A DNA stretch of 41,251 bases from Bacteroidales bacterium (GTDB taxonomy: Bacteria > Bacteroidota > Bacteroidia > Bacteroidales > Marinifilaceae), in the NCBI GenBank assembly GCA_015061245.1, contig SUWY01000013.1:24267-65517 (forward strand), in the 5' to 3' direction. This document shows positions 8,938-18,091 of the stretch, in pieces (within the stretch, counting starts at the first letter, position 1; every line of letters starts with the position of its first letter). The position numbers were made by a program, and so were the translations under genes. The notes under the pieces are model-generated. The model searched no databases, had not been told where the DNA came from, and saw only the letters and a list, made by a program, of their open reading frames with translations.

Positions 8938-10290
8938 AATCCAACCGTCATAGTGGAAGTTTGCATTTTTATACTCATCATCAATAGAGATGTAGGTGTT
9001 TTTCTGTTTCTCCTCAACCCATTTGATAAGAGCTTTTTGCTCCTTTTCACGCAATACCATACGTTCAAAGATGCTCCAGTCCTCCTCCAGATTTGCCATA
9101 TGAGCCGGGAAGTACTCTTTAATTTTTACAATTTTATGAACTTCACGACCTCTTGCATCATAGTCAACAAATGGGGTTGAAATCTCGCCTACACTCATTC
9201 TGTTTATAACTCTTGCCATCTCTCCACTAATAGATGTTCTTGGTAAGCGTATATCTTCAGATTGAGGATCAACAACCAAACCTCCATTGTTGCGGGTATC
9301 CTTGTCCATTGAGAAGTAGCGGGCTGCCTCGTCAAATGTAACTTCGTTATTCAATACCATTGTTCTGATTGTATCCAAGCGTTTCAATGCCTCCTCTTTC
9401 TCCTCTGCCGATGCCTTAGGGATCAACAAAATGTGTCTTGCGCTAATCTTCTCTCCTTGTCTGTCAATTAGTTGGATAATGTGAAATCCATACTCGGTTT
9501 CAACAATCTTAGAAACTTTATCTCCTTTAAGATTGAAAGCAACCTCACTGAACTCTTTAACCATTCCGGCTCTTCCAAAGTAACCTAAGTCTCCTCCATG
9601 TGCAGCGCTACCTGGATCCTCAGAGTAGAGCAGTGCCAATGTTGAGAATGAGGCTGTTCCTGCTGATATTCTGTCGCGGAAATCGCGAAGGCGCTCACGA
9701 CAGCGCTCTTTTTCTGCTTCGCCTATAGTAGGGTTTATTACAATTTGTTGTATTACATATTTGGCAGGAATCTCAACCAAGCTATCTTTAGGTATTGATT
9801 TATAGAATGCACGTACTTCGGCAGGAGTAACACGAATATTCTCTTGGATTTTTTCCTGCATCTCTTCTGCTACCAACATTGAGCGATATGATGGAAACAT
9901 ATCTTCTGACAACTCTTGTATGGTTTGACCAAAATATTGCTCCAGGCGCTCTTTAGAGCCAATGGTCTCGATCATCTGGTTAATGCGTTGCTCAATAGCC
10001 TGCTGAACGTGTACATCGGTAACATTTACATCAATACTATCAAGGTGTGCTTCTGTACACAATAACTTCTGAATGAGCAACTGCTCAAGTAATTCAGCAC
10101 GAATATCGGCATTACTTGTTGTAGAACCGCTATTCTCTTGCATATACATATTCTCGATTTCGGATTTCAAAATATACTCATTACCTACACGAGCAACAAT
10201 TTTGTCAATTACATTGCTCTGTGCTGATACCATAACCGGCAATAACATTAACGCGGTAATAAATGCTTTTGCTAATCTGCTTATATTCAT
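8932..10290 (-). CDS. SurA-type periplasmic chaperone / peptidyl-prolyl isomerase
   Basis: This 452-aa protein has a signal peptide ending VSAQS and a SurA N-terminal chaperone domain (IDKIVARVGNEYILKSEIE onward, about 25-165). Two parvulin (PpiC) domains follow: about 172-275 (LLYSEDPGSAAHGGDLGYFGRAGM, TEYGFHIIQLIDR) and about 278-385 (ARHILLIPKAS, NGGLVVD). This is the SurA layout. SurA-type proteins help fold outer-membrane proteins. The gene starts 4 bases after the stop of the PpiC-like lipoprotein gene, so the two are almost certainly co-transcribed. surA is used here as a family description, not proven orthology. Confidence 0.9.
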   Translation of the reverse strand: MNISRLAKAFITALMLLPVMVSAQSNVIDKIVARVGNEYILKSEIENMYMQENSGSTTSNADIRAELLEQLLIQKLLCTEAHLDSIDVNVTDVHVQQAIEQRINQMIETIGSKERLEQYFGQTIQELSEDMFPSYRSMLVAEEMQEKIQENIRVTPAEVRAFYKSIPKDSLVEIPAKYVIQQIVINPTIGEAEKERCRERLRDFRDRISAGTASFSTLALLYSEDPGSAAHGGDLGYFGRAGMVKEFSEVAFNLKGDKVSKIVETEYGFHIIQLIDRQGEKISARHILLIPKASAEEKEEALKRLDTIRTMVLNNEVTFDEAARYFSMDKDTRNNGGLVVDPQSEDIRLPRTSISGEMARVINRMSVGEISTPFVDYDARGREVHKIVKIKEYFPAHMANLEEDWSIFERMVLREKEQKALIKWVEEKQKNTYISIDDEYKNANFHYDGWIK

Positions 10291-10294
10291 AATC

Positions 10295-11161
10295 TTAATA
10301 AATAGTTACATTGTTCGTCTCTCGAGCATTTTGGTTGATTTGATTCTCAAACTCATACTCAAAATTTATTTTGTGTTGATTCTCAAGTATCATACGGATT
10401 TCATCGCGCACGTATTCAATTGGTGCTACGGTCTGTTTAGGCATGAACTTATCTATTCGCAAGAAGTAGTGATTCAAAGAGTCGCTCTTCTCGATATATT
10501 TCTGCTTTGTTATACTCTTCTCCAGCTCTTCAACATCGCCAGGTATTAGATTGAAAATTCTGTTTACCTCAATCCATGCGGTATCAAAGTTATCATATTT
10601 CTTGGCAACCATAACACTCATCTCCTCGAGTCTTGATATATCCTCGTCTCGAGACGATTTTAAAAGTTTTCCAATCTCATTTATTGTTTTTGTATTATCG
10701 CCCGACTTAGGAACAATAATAAATAGCACCTTTGCAATAGAGGTTGGAAGTATGAAGTTCTCTTTGTTTGTGTTATAGTATGAGTTGATCTCATCATCTG
10801 TAATGTTGATTACCAACTTCTTGTTGATAAACTCTTGTTTATATTGATGAATTAGAAGCGAGATTTTGTAGTCGTTCACTTGACGGTTAATCAATCGTTT
10901 TACTGAGTCGTCGAGATTTGTGTTTGCCAAGTGGAGCAGTAGTTGCTTGGTGATCCAATTACGGGTATAACTTTCTGCCATCAATGTACTATCGTCGGGA
11001 GATGTTCCTTTGGGTATAAACTTCTCAACTTCGGCTTTTGGAAGGTAAGTTTCATAAACCTTAGCCACATAGGACTCTACGTTACTCTCCTGATTACATG
11101 CGAGTAACGATACCATTAACATAAATGTTATAAATATCCCTTTTTTCAACTTTTTGCGCAC
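10295..11161 (-). CDS. PpiC/SurA-like lipoprotein
   Basis: This 288-aa protein has a lipoprotein signal ending SLLAC (Cys22). The body follows the layout of SurA-like folding factors: an N-terminal helical part with TDDEINSYYNTNKENFILPTSIAKVLFIIVPK, then a degenerate parvulin-like region and a C-terminal helix. The classical parvulin motif (GGDLGxF) is missing, so isomerase activity is doubtful and a chaperone or holdase role is more likely. It is the first gene of the pair with the SurA-type gene and is divergent from recQ. In Bacteroidota such small PpiC-like proteins often sit beside SurA. Confidence 0.75.
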   Translation of the reverse strand: MRKKLKKGIFITFMLMVSLLACNQESNVESYVAKVYETYLPKAEVEKFIPKGTSPDDSTLMAESYTRNWITKQLLLHLANTNLDDSVKRLINRQVNDYKISLLIHQYKQEFINKKLVINITDDEINSYYNTNKENFILPTSIAKVLFIIVPKSGDNTKTINEIGKLLKSSRDEDISRLEEMSVMVAKKYDNFDTAWIEVNRIFNLIPGDVEELEKSITKQKYIEKSDSLNHYFLRIDKFMPKQTVAPIEYVRDEIRMILENQHKINFEYEFENQINQNARETNNVTIY

Positions 11162-11239
11162 TATAAATTTCTAGGTGCGAAAGTACAAAAAAAAGAGGAA
11201 ATTATACTACATTAGCAGACGATTTTAGGGAATAATAAC

Positions 11240-13129
11240 ATGAGTAAAGCTTTAGAAACACTTAAAGAGTATTGGGGCTATAATGCATTCCGTCCAATGC
11301 AGTTAGAGATTATTGAGCAGGTGATTAGTGGAAATGACCTGTTGGCTATGCTTCCGACCGGTGGAGGAAAGTCATTAACCTTCCAGGTTCCAGCCATGAT
11401 GCTCAATGGAGTGTGCTTGGTTATTACCCCTTTGATCGCCTTGATGAAGGATCAGGTTCAGAACCTAAATAAGCTGGGAATCAGTGCTGATGCCATATAT
11501 TCGGGAATGGATAATGGACAGATTATGTCGGTTCTGAATAAGGTTGCAGCCGGTAAATCGAAGCTTTTGTATATATCCCCGGAGCGTTTATCATCGGAGC
11601 GATTTCAAACCTATTTATCACTTTTGCCTGTTTCGATGATTGCTGTCGACGAGGCTCACTGTATTTCACAGTGGGGTTATGATTTCAGACCTTCCTATTT
11701 GCAGATTGCCCAGATTAAGGAGCGTTTTCCTAATGCTCCCATTTTGGCACTTACTGCAACTGCAACACCACAAGTTGCTGTTGATATTCAAGATAGGTTG
11801 GGCTTTCATGACTACAATGTTTTAATGGGAAGTTTTCGAAGAGAGAATCTTTCATATGTAGTTCGTAAAGTTGAGGATAAAAATGGCGAGGTTTTGCGAG
11901 TTTTACAACGTGTTCCCGGTTGTTCCATTGTGTATGTAAGACGAAGAGCAACTACTGTAGAACTTGCTGAATATCTGAGCAAGAAGGGTATTCCTGCGCT
12001 ACCATATAATGCAGGAATGTCTATGGAGCAACGAAGTGCTAACCAAAACCGTTGGATGAATGACGAGGTTAAGGTTATTGTTGCAACCAATGCTTTTGGA
12101 ATGGGTATTGATAAGCCCAATGTTCGTATGGTAATACATCAGGATATACCTGATTCTCTTGAGGCATATTTCCAGGAGGCTGGTCGTGCAGGACGAGATG
12201 GTTTACGTTCATACGCACTTCTTTTGATAGGCGAGGCCTCGCTTAAAAATCTAAAAGGAAGAGTTAGTAAACAGTACCCTTCAAAAGAGAAGATTTTGGA
12301 GATTTATGACATGATTTGCGATAGTTGCGGCTTGGCGGAAGGGTATGGTGCTGACTGTATTTATCCTTTTGATATTGAGAGATTTTGCACAATATTTAAA
12401 CAGAATCATGAGACTGTTTTATCTTCAATTACTCTGTTGCAGAATGCCGGTTATTTAGCCCTTTCTGATAATGCCAGAAATAGTTCAAGAGTCGAGTTTT
12501 TGGTTCGTGTTCAGGAGTTGCGTAATGGCGATTACACAAAAGAGGAGTCGATAGTCATTGAGCATATCCTGAGAAACTTTCAGGGAGTGTTCAGCCATTT
12601 TGTGTACTTTGATGAACAGGAACTGGCAGACGAGTTGTCGATGGATAGAGAGACTCTATACCAAATATTTTTAGGTCTTTCAAGAGTTGGAGTGTTGAGC
12701 TATATTCCGGGTGATAACCGCCATGCAATAAGGTTTAATGAGCCTAGATTACCTGCAAGTTATATCAATATTCCACGAACAATTTATGAAGATAGAATAA
12801 AGGTGTTTAAAGAACACATTGATGCAATGTGTAACTATATCACATTGAAGGGTTCTTGCAGACAGCAATTTTTGATGGACTATTTTGGTTCAAAAGAGCA
12901 GTGTGAGTGTGGAGTGTGCGATATATGTATTAATCGTAAAAAGAGTTTGTTGGGTTTTGAGGAGCTAAAAAAAGATACGCTCCGCCTTTTAAAGAACGGA
13001 GCGTATGAGCTTCATGATTTGCAGAGTACCCTTGATTGTGACAGCGAAACATTTATTAAGGTGCTTCGCACTCTATTAGATGAAAAATCAATCACTTACG
13101 TAGGGCACACTGCAGTTAAGTTAGCATAA
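11240..13129 (+). CDS. recQ: ATP-dependent DNA helicase RecQ
   Basis: This 629-aa protein has all superfamily 2 helicase motifs: Walker A LPTGGGKS (Lys44), DEAH (137-140) followed by the aromatic-rich loop CISQWGYDFRPSY, LTATATPQV, and motif VI QEAGRAGRDG. The RQC part has the zinc-binding cysteines CRQQFLMDYFG...CECGVCDIC, and a winged-helix segment follows. The C-terminus may be a short HRDC-like remnant. RecQ unwinds DNA 3'-5' in recombination and fork repair. It is a single gene, divergent from the PpiC-like gene. Confidence 0.96.
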   Translation: MSKALETLKEYWGYNAFRPMQLEIIEQVISGNDLLAMLPTGGGKSLTFQVPAMMLNGVCLVITPLIALMKDQVQNLNKLGISADAIYSGMDNGQIMSVLNKVAAGKSKLLYISPERLSSERFQTYLSLLPVSMIAVDEAHCISQWGYDFRPSYLQIAQIKERFPNAPILALTATATPQVAVDIQDRLGFHDYNVLMGSFRRENLSYVVRKVEDKNGEVLRVLQRVPGCSIVYVRRRATTVELAEYLSKKGIPALPYNAGMSMEQRSANQNRWMNDEVKVIVATNAFGMGIDKPNVRMVIHQDIPDSLEAYFQEAGRAGRDGLRSYALLLIGEASLKNLKGRVSKQYPSKEKILEIYDMICDSCGLAEGYGADCIYPFDIERFCTIFKQNHETVLSSITLLQNAGYLALSDNARNSSRVEFLVRVQELRNGDYTKEESIVIEHILRNFQGVFSHFVYFDEQELADELSMDRETLYQIFLGLSRVGVLSYIPGDNRHAIRFNEPRLPASYINIPRTIYEDRIKVFKEHIDAMCNYITLKGSCRQQFLMDYFGSKEQCECGVCDICINRKKSLLGFEELKKDTLRLLKNGAYELHDLQSTLDCDSETFIKVLRTLLDEKSITYVGHTAVKLA

Positions 13130-13135
13130 AAACTA

Positions 13136-14059
13136 TTACTCTTTTGTAATGTGCACATCCAATTGGTTGAATGGGATGTTCAATTGAGGATCCTCAGTAA
13201 ATCTTTGATATACTTTTTCTGTGACATCGAAATATACTCCCCAATAGTTGGCACTATTTGTCCATACTCTTACAACAATCTTAACAGAACTTGCATCCAA
13301 ATTATTGATGGCTATAAAGTATGCAGGGTCGGTATCAATATCTTTATTAGCTTTCAAGATTTCTGTAATAACTTCTTTAGCATGACTAAAGCTATCACCA
13401 TAGGCAATATCGAAAGTAAAATCAACACGTCTCTTCTCCTCTTTAGAGTAGTTTACCGATGAAGATGTTGATAAAGCTCCATTAGGAAGTGTGATTAATT
13501 TATTGTCAGGGGTACAAATAATGGTGTTAAAGATTTGAATTTCCTTAACAGTACCTGCATATCCCTGTGCTTCAATATAATCACCTATTCTGAATGGCTT
13601 GAACAAAAGAATCATTACTCCACCTGCAAAATTTTGCAATGTACCGCTTAATGCCATACCAATAGCAACACCGGCAGCTCCGAATAGGGCAATGAATGAT
13701 GATGTTTCAATTCCTAAGATGCTGATAATGATAATTATCAATGTGAAGTTCAATACTACGCTAACAAGGCTGTTGATGAATCCGGTAAGCGATGTATCAA
13801 CATTTTTTCTAATCATCAAATTCTTAACTACCTTCCTGATATGACGGCATATCCAGCGTCCAATCAAGTAAACAATGACAGCTGCAATGATCTTACCTCC
13901 AAAGGCCACAGCCAGGTCGATAAGTTTGTTTATGAATACTGAAAGTGCCTCTTGATCAACTTTACCCTCAGCTAATGTAGTAAAGAGGTTTTGGGCTGCC
14001 GATGCCATGATATCGCTATCGGTCAATGTGTCCGTTACATTTTGAATTGTGTCGTTCAT
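13136..14059 (-). CDS. Small-conductance mechanosensitive channel (MscS family)
   Basis: This 307-aa protein has three transmembrane helices: about 50-70, 85-110 and a pore helix at about 118-142 with the Gly/Ala pattern LFGAAGVAIGMALSGTLQNFAGG. The beta domain follows (FRIGDYIEAQGYAGTVKEI, LPNGALSTSSSVNYS), then the C-terminal alpha/beta domain. This is the minimal MscS layout; it opens at high membrane tension to release solutes. It lies 33 bases downstream of queE on the same strand, so it may be read from the queCDE transcript, though it is functionally unrelated. Confidence 0.93.
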   Translation of the reverse strand: MNDTIQNVTDTLTDSDIMASAAQNLFTTLAEGKVDQEALSVFINKLIDLAVAFGGKIIAAVIVYLIGRWICRHIRKVVKNLMIRKNVDTSLTGFINSLVSVVLNFTLIIIIISILGIETSSFIALFGAAGVAIGMALSGTLQNFAGGVMILLFKPFRIGDYIEAQGYAGTVKEIQIFNTIICTPDNKLITLPNGALSTSSSVNYSKEEKRRVDFTFDIAYGDSFSHAKEVITEILKANKDIDTDPAYFIAINNLDASSVKIVVRVWTNSANYWGVYFDVTEKVYQRFTEDPQLNIPFNQLDVHITKE

Positions 14060-14092
14060 TTTTTTTCTGTTTTAGTTTATGTTTATCTATTC

Positions 14093-14848
14093 CTATTTTC
14101 CAGGAGTGTTTCCAAATAGTCTTATATGGAGACGGTCACAGAATCGCCATCCATGTTCAATGATTGTGTCAATAACCTGCATTGTTGTTGCGGTTATCTT
14201 TTCACTGTCAGAGCCTGCCGGCATTAGCAGGATGTTGTTTGAATCGATTTGAGGTAGTTGAGCCAATATTTTCTCAATTTCCTTTATATCGTTCATTCCG
14301 GTTACCACAAACTTCAACTGTATATCTTTCCTGTCGGTTTGGGCTTTAGAGATTAAATTAGATAGGGCAGTTGTGTTTACCCGGAGTGTATTGTGGTGAT
14401 TACGGTATGGTTCATTTGCAGGTGCCGATGAAGCCAACTTCGGAGATATGCTGAACAGATCAATCTGATTGAAAAATTCTTCATCAAATATGGTTCCGTT
14501 TGTCTCTACCGTTATGTGGAATCCTCGCTCTTTTAGTTTGTAACACAAGTCGGTAAGTGGTTTTGCTTGAAGCAAAGGTTCACCTCCGGTAATGACAATG
14601 TGTTTAGCGCCTTTCCCAATTTTTTCAACTCTCGATACAATCTCTTGAACTGTATGTTTGTGTGTCTCTCCCAAACGATATGCAGCATAAGCTGTATCGC
14701 ACTCGATAGGTGTTTGCGACGTAGAGTTCCAGGTACAGTGTAGGTTACATCCGGCAACTCTAACAAATACCGATGGAGTTCCGGTTAACTTACCCTCGCC
14801 TTGAATAGTAACGAAGATATCATCGGGTGCTAAAACTATTTGCTCCAT
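14093..14848 (-). CDS. queE: 7-carboxy-7-deazaguanine synthase (radical SAM)
   Basis: This 251-aa enzyme converts 6-carboxytetrahydropterin to 7-carboxy-7-deazaguanine in queuosine precursor synthesis. It has the QueE N-terminus VTIQGEGKLTGTPSVFVRVAGCN and the radical SAM glycine-rich motif ITGGEPLLQ. The cluster cysteines appear as Cys34, Cys38 and Cys50, a Cx3Cx11C spacing, instead of the usual Cx3Cx2C; the DNA reads through without a frameshift. It overlaps queD by 13 bases and sits in the order queC-queD-queE, which makes the assignment firm despite the odd motif. Confidence 0.92.
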   Translation of the reverse strand: MEQIVLAPDDIFVTIQGEGKLTGTPSVFVRVAGCNLHCTWNSTSQTPIECDTAYAAYRLGETHKHTVQEIVSRVEKIGKGAKHIVITGGEPLLQAKPLTDLCYKLKERGFHITVETNGTIFDEEFFNQIDLFSISPKLASSAPANEPYRNHHNTLRVNTTALSNLISKAQTDRKDIQLKFVVTGMNDIKEIEKILAQLPQIDSNNILLMPAGSDSEKITATTMQVIDTIIEHGWRFCDRLHIRLFGNTPGK

Positions 14849-15348
14849 TCCTCTGTAATTGCACTACTATATTTAATCTCTGAAATTTGAAATTTGGCCC
14901 ACGCTAAATCTTCGCGGAACGCTTCAGCATAACCGGTGGCCGTCTCATGAACACGTACGCTGCTAACTTGAACATCGCCCTCTCCGTTTACACGTGGCAT
15001 ATCATTAATTATCTTATCTGCAACCTTTAAGAATAACAATGCAAACCCCTCGGCAGATGGTGATACCGGAATCTCAACAACCCTTTTATTGTATTGATAC
15101 ACAAAGTTTTTAAACTCTGCATCCTCTTTATTCCAAAGGATATAGGAGTGGTCAAAGCTGTCTATTAACTCCTTTATCTTTGCCAAACGGGCAAAGTCGG
15201 TTATCATATATCCATCATCAAGCTTGTTTGATGTAAGAAATACCTCTACAATATATGAGTGACCGTGAATGTTTTCACGACAACGTACAGAGGTGCAATT
15301 TCTAACTATGTGTGCACCTTCAAACTTGAATAGCTTTCTTATAATCAT
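14836..15348 (-). CDS. queD: 6-carboxy-5,6,7,8-tetrahydropterin synthase
   Basis: This 170-aa member of the PTPS family carries the zinc ligands His13, His28 and His30 (EGAHIVRNC, then NIHGHSY) and the catalytic Cys23 (VRCREN). The C-terminal SSVRVHETATGYAEA supplies the substrate-binding Glu. QueD makes 6-carboxytetrahydropterin from dihydroneopterin triphosphate. At 170 aa it is longer than the E. coli enzyme (about 120 aa), as is common in Bacteroidota. It lies 2 bases after queC and overlaps queE. Confidence 0.95.
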   Translation of the reverse strand: MIIRKLFKFEGAHIVRNCTSVRCRENIHGHSYIVEVFLTSNKLDDGYMITDFARLAKIKELIDSFDHSYILWNKEDAEFKNFVYQYNKRVVEIPVSPSAEGFALLFLKVADKIINDMPRVNGEGDVQVSSVRVHETATGYAEAFREDLAWAKFQISEIKYSSAITEEWSK

Positions 15349-15350
15349 AG

Positions 15351-16022
15351 TTACTCTTTAATCAACGGGTCTACGCAGCCGGCTTGTTTGAAGGCGTCGG
15401 CACGAAGTAAACAACTGTCACAAGTACCACAAGGAGTGGCATCGCCTCTATAACAACTCCATGTATCACCATAATCAACTCCAAGTTTAACTCCTAAAGC
15501 AATCTCGTCAGCCTTTGTCATATTCATGAATGGAGCGTGGATTTTGATTCGTTGTTTCTTCTCAACTCCCAATACTGTTCCTTGATTGATAGCCTCTTCC
15601 ATTGCGACAATGAACTGTTCGCGGCAATCAATATAGCCTGAATAATCTACCTGACTTACTCCGATAAATATGTCGGTTATGTCCATTGCGTCGGCATATG
15701 AGGCTGCAATTGACAGAAATACCATATTTCTTGCAGGTACATAAGTGTCAGGTATATCTGTACGGTTTATATCGCCATCTTCAATCTCCATCTTGGGGTC
15801 GGTAAGTGAACAACCATCCCATGAGTTAAGTGGAATATTGATGATTTTGTGTGCCTTTGCTCCGGCTTTAATTGCTATCTGTTTGGCACACTCAAGCTCT
15901 TTGTCGTGTTTCTGTCCATACAAAAAGGTTAAGGCATATACTTCGTAACCTTGACTCTTTGCAAGATAGAGTGCGGTTGTTGAATCCAAACCGCCTGATA
16001 ATAATACAATTGCTCTCTTCAT
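15351..16022 (-). CDS. queC: 7-cyano-7-deazaguanine synthase
   Basis: QueC converts 7-carboxy-7-deazaguanine to preQ0 with ATP and ammonia. The protein (223 aa from this start) has the PP-loop LLSGGLDSTT and the C-terminal zinc-finger cysteines CYRGDATPCGTCDSC. The frame stays open to an ATG at 16046, which would add MPNKPLSI. I chose 16022 because MKRAIVLLSGG is the usual QueC start and because a -7 box (16044-16051) overlaps the upstream ATG, which would then not be transcribed. It is the first gene of queC-queD-queE. Confidence 0.95.
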   Translation of the reverse strand: MKRAIVLLSGGLDSTTALYLAKSQGYEVYALTFLYGQKHDKELECAKQIAIKAGAKAHKIINIPLNSWDGCSLTDPKMEIEDGDINRTDIPDTYVPARNMVFLSIAASYADAMDITDIFIGVSQVDYSGYIDCREQFIVAMEEAINQGTVLGVEKKQRIKIHAPFMNMTKADEIALGVKLGVDYGDTWSCYRGDATPCGTCDSCLLRADAFKQAGCVDPLIKE

Positions 16023-16043
16023 TATCGATAATGGTTTATTAGG

Positions 16044-16051
16044 CAAAGGTA
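16044..16051 (-). promoter_or_regulatory. -7 box of queCDE
   Basis: The minus strand reads TACCTTTG, an exact TAnnTTTG match, 22 bases before the preferred queC start. No clear -33 partner and no preQ1 riboswitch-like structure was seen in the short leader. Confidence 0.55.
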
Positions 16052-16128
16052 GTGAAATTTAGCTTAGAATTTTGTAACTTGCGCCCTGTTTTTTCAAAGA
16101 GAGTATAAGAGTAATAAAATATAGATAA

Positions 16129-17289
16129 ATGTCTAATATAGAGAGATATTCTGAAAAGTTAAGAGTAATTAGGCAGGCTGGAAGCTATAGGAGTTTGCAT
16201 AATCTTGAGCATAATGGATTCCTTATTAACGATTCGGGCGAGGAGTTGTTGAATTTAACATCGAATGACTATTTAGGTTTGGCATCGAATCCTAACCTTT
16301 TAGAGGATTTTCATAGAAAGTTGGATGTTAAGAGTATGACATTCAGTGCTTCATCGTCGAGATTGTTGTCGGGAAATCATGCGCATTATGCTTTATTAGA
16401 GGAGGATTTAGCAGATCTTTATGGTAAAGAAGCAGCATTGGTTTTTAATTCAGGATACCACGCAAATATCGGAATTTTACCGGCTTTGGCAGGGAAACGG
16501 GATCTGATTGTTGCAGATAAGGCAGTAGATGCAAGTATCACCGACGGTATGCGTTTGTGCGAAGCGGAACTAATGCGTTTTAACCATTTGGAATACGAGG
16601 ATTTACGTTATATCCTGAGTCGTGAACGAGAGCGTTTTGAGAACGTTTTTATCGTTAGCGAGGCCATTTTTGGTATGAGTGGCGATGTTGCTGATCTGCA
16701 GCAGTTGTGCGAAATTAAGCGCGAATACGACACATTCCTTTATATAGACGAAGCACATGCAGTTGGAGTTCGGGGTACAAATGGTTTAGGCTTATGTGAA
16801 GAGCAGGGGTGTATAGATGAGATTGATTTTATAACAGGAAGTTTTGGCAAGGCTTTGGCTTCTGTAGGAGCATACTTGGTATGTAGTGAGCTGTTCCGTG
16901 AATATCTTGTTAATACTCAAAGAACTTTGATTTATGCAACAGCATTACCGCCAATAAATGTAGCGTGGACAAGATATGTGCTAAATAGATTGCCGGAATT
17001 TTACGAGATGCGGGTTAGACTTGCTGATTTAGCAGACGAGTTGAGAGAGGTGTTGCATGAAAAGGGTTTTGTAACTACTGGTGATTCTCATATTATTCCT
17101 ATGGTATGCGGTGAAAATGAAGCTGCAGTTGAGATGTATGAGTTATTAAGAAGTAATGGTTTTTATGCTATGCCTGTTCACTATCCAACTGTCCCAAAGG
17201 GAAAAGCAATGATTCGATTTTCACTTAATGCTGCTATTCCCGACGAAGAGTATAGCTGTCTTGTCGATTTTTTGCGTTGTTTAGAGTAA
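16129..17289 (+). CDS. bioF: 8-amino-7-oxononanoate synthase family (alpha-oxoamine synthase)
   Basis: This 386-aa PLP enzyme has the family landmarks: NLTSNDYLGLASNP, SSSRLLSGNHAHYALLE, FNSGYHANIG, DEAHAVGVRG (207-216), and the PLP lysine Lys241 in TGSFGKALASVGAYL. BioF joins pimeloyl-ACP or pimeloyl-CoA with L-alanine at the start of biotin ring assembly. The same fold is shared by KBL (2-amino-3-ketobutyrate CoA ligase) and by serine palmitoyltransferase. Length and the N-terminal residues fit BioF best. No other biotin gene is adjacent, so the substrate rests on family resemblance. Confidence 0.85.
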   Translation: MSNIERYSEKLRVIRQAGSYRSLHNLEHNGFLINDSGEELLNLTSNDYLGLASNPNLLEDFHRKLDVKSMTFSASSSRLLSGNHAHYALLEEDLADLYGKEAALVFNSGYHANIGILPALAGKRDLIVADKAVDASITDGMRLCEAELMRFNHLEYEDLRYILSRERERFENVFIVSEAIFGMSGDVADLQQLCEIKREYDTFLYIDEAHAVGVRGTNGLGLCEEQGCIDEIDFITGSFGKALASVGAYLVCSELFREYLVNTQRTLIYATALPPINVAWTRYVLNRLPEFYEMRVRLADLADELREVLHEKGFVTTGDSHIIPMVCGENEAAVEMYELLRSNGFYAMPVHYPTVPKGKAMIRFSLNAAIPDEEYSCLVDFLRCLE

Positions 17290-17328
17290 TTTTAAGATTT
17301 GTTAAGTTAAATCTATATGGAAATGGCT

Positions 17329-17336
17329 TAACTTTG
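17329..17336 (+). promoter_or_regulatory. -7 box of the small secreted protein gene
   Basis: TAACTTTG matches TAnnTTTG exactly and lies 45 bases before the ATG at 17382. A -33 element at the usual spacing is not obvious. Confidence 0.5.
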
Positions 17337-17381
17337 CAGTTGTTAACGGAAAATAATTAAAAACTTAAATATTGAAAAACT

Positions 17382-17969
17382 ATGAAGAAATTGATTTTCT
17401 TGAGTGCTATTATCTTCTTGTGTGCAGTAGGTAATGCAGAGGCTCAAAAGGTTGACAAAAAGGCTATGAAGGCCGAGGCAGCTCGTTTGGATTCTATTAA
17501 GGGCGCTAATGCTCGTAATGCAATTAATGAGCATTTATGGCAGTTGAATGCAAATACTATGACTCTTATTAAAGAGACAGCTACATCAAGTATTAATCCG
17601 GTTTTGAGTCAGAATATGAATCCTGATTTGACAACTACAGTTAGTAGCTTTATTATGGCTGGAACTAACGGTTTGATGGTAACCGATTTCTTTAATCGTG
17701 ACCCAAAAGAGTACTACTATTTTAAAGAGGGTGCTTTTCAGGGAACTATTCAGAATGATGTTTTCAAGCAGGATAAGAAGGGTAAAATTACTTTGAAGTT
17801 TGAGTTGAAACTTACAAAGGAGAATGGCCTTGAGGCTGGAGCAGTTATCCCATGTACATTGACTGTTGAGCCAAACTCAAATGAGGCTAAGATTGTTTTT
17901 GAGTTTACTCAATATGAGTATGAGTTGCAGTTCAAAGGAACTGTGACCAACTATGTTCCAGCTAATTAA
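17382..17969 (+). CDS. Small secreted protein, possibly DUF4251-like
   Basis: This 195-aa protein has a signal peptide (MKKLIFLSAIIFLCAVGNAEAQ) followed by a lysine/alanine-rich helix. The rest is beta-rich, ending in a strand series (CTLTVEPNSNEAKIVFEFTQ, YELQFKGTVTNY). Layout and size resemble DUF4251 proteins of Bacteroidota, but the diagnostic LPYFG-like motif is not present, so the family is tentative. It is a single gene downstream of bioF with its own promoter. A long palindrome follows it, and the accessory island begins beyond that. Confidence 0.6.
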   Translation: MKKLIFLSAIIFLCAVGNAEAQKVDKKAMKAEAARLDSIKGANARNAINEHLWQLNANTMTLIKETATSSINPVLSQNMNPDLTTTVSSFIMAGTNGLMVTDFFNRDPKEYYYFKEGAFQGTIQNDVFKQDKKGKITLKFELKLTKENGLEAGAVIPCTLTVEPNSNEAKIVFEFTQYEYELQFKGTVTNYVPAN

Positions 17970-17986
17970 TAATTAGGAGTTAGGAG

Positions 17987-18028
17987 TTACAAATAGCGTT
18001 TTCGCAATTGCGAAAACGCTATTTGTAA
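17987..18028. terminator. Perfect 42-bp palindrome (probable bidirectional terminator)
   Basis: The 42 bases are their own reverse complement, with a centre at GCAATTGC. RNA from either strand would form a 19-bp stem with a 4-base loop. A clean T-run is missing on the plus strand, so termination is likely but not certain. It marks the left border of the AT-rich island. Confidence 0.7.
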
Positions 18029-18091
18029 TAAGAGAACCCCTCTTTTACTGTTCATTTTGTTATTTATCTATAATTATTAGAATTGTATTAT

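Noticed and set aside
16047-16128. preQ1 riboswitch upstream of queC
   Set aside because: The leader after the -7 box is only about 20 bases, and no pseudoknot-like preQ1 core is seen.
16129-17289. Serine palmitoyltransferase instead of BioF
   Set aside because: Bacteroidota do carry SPT, but the length and N-terminal residues here resemble BioF/KBL more; kept as an alternative in the entry.
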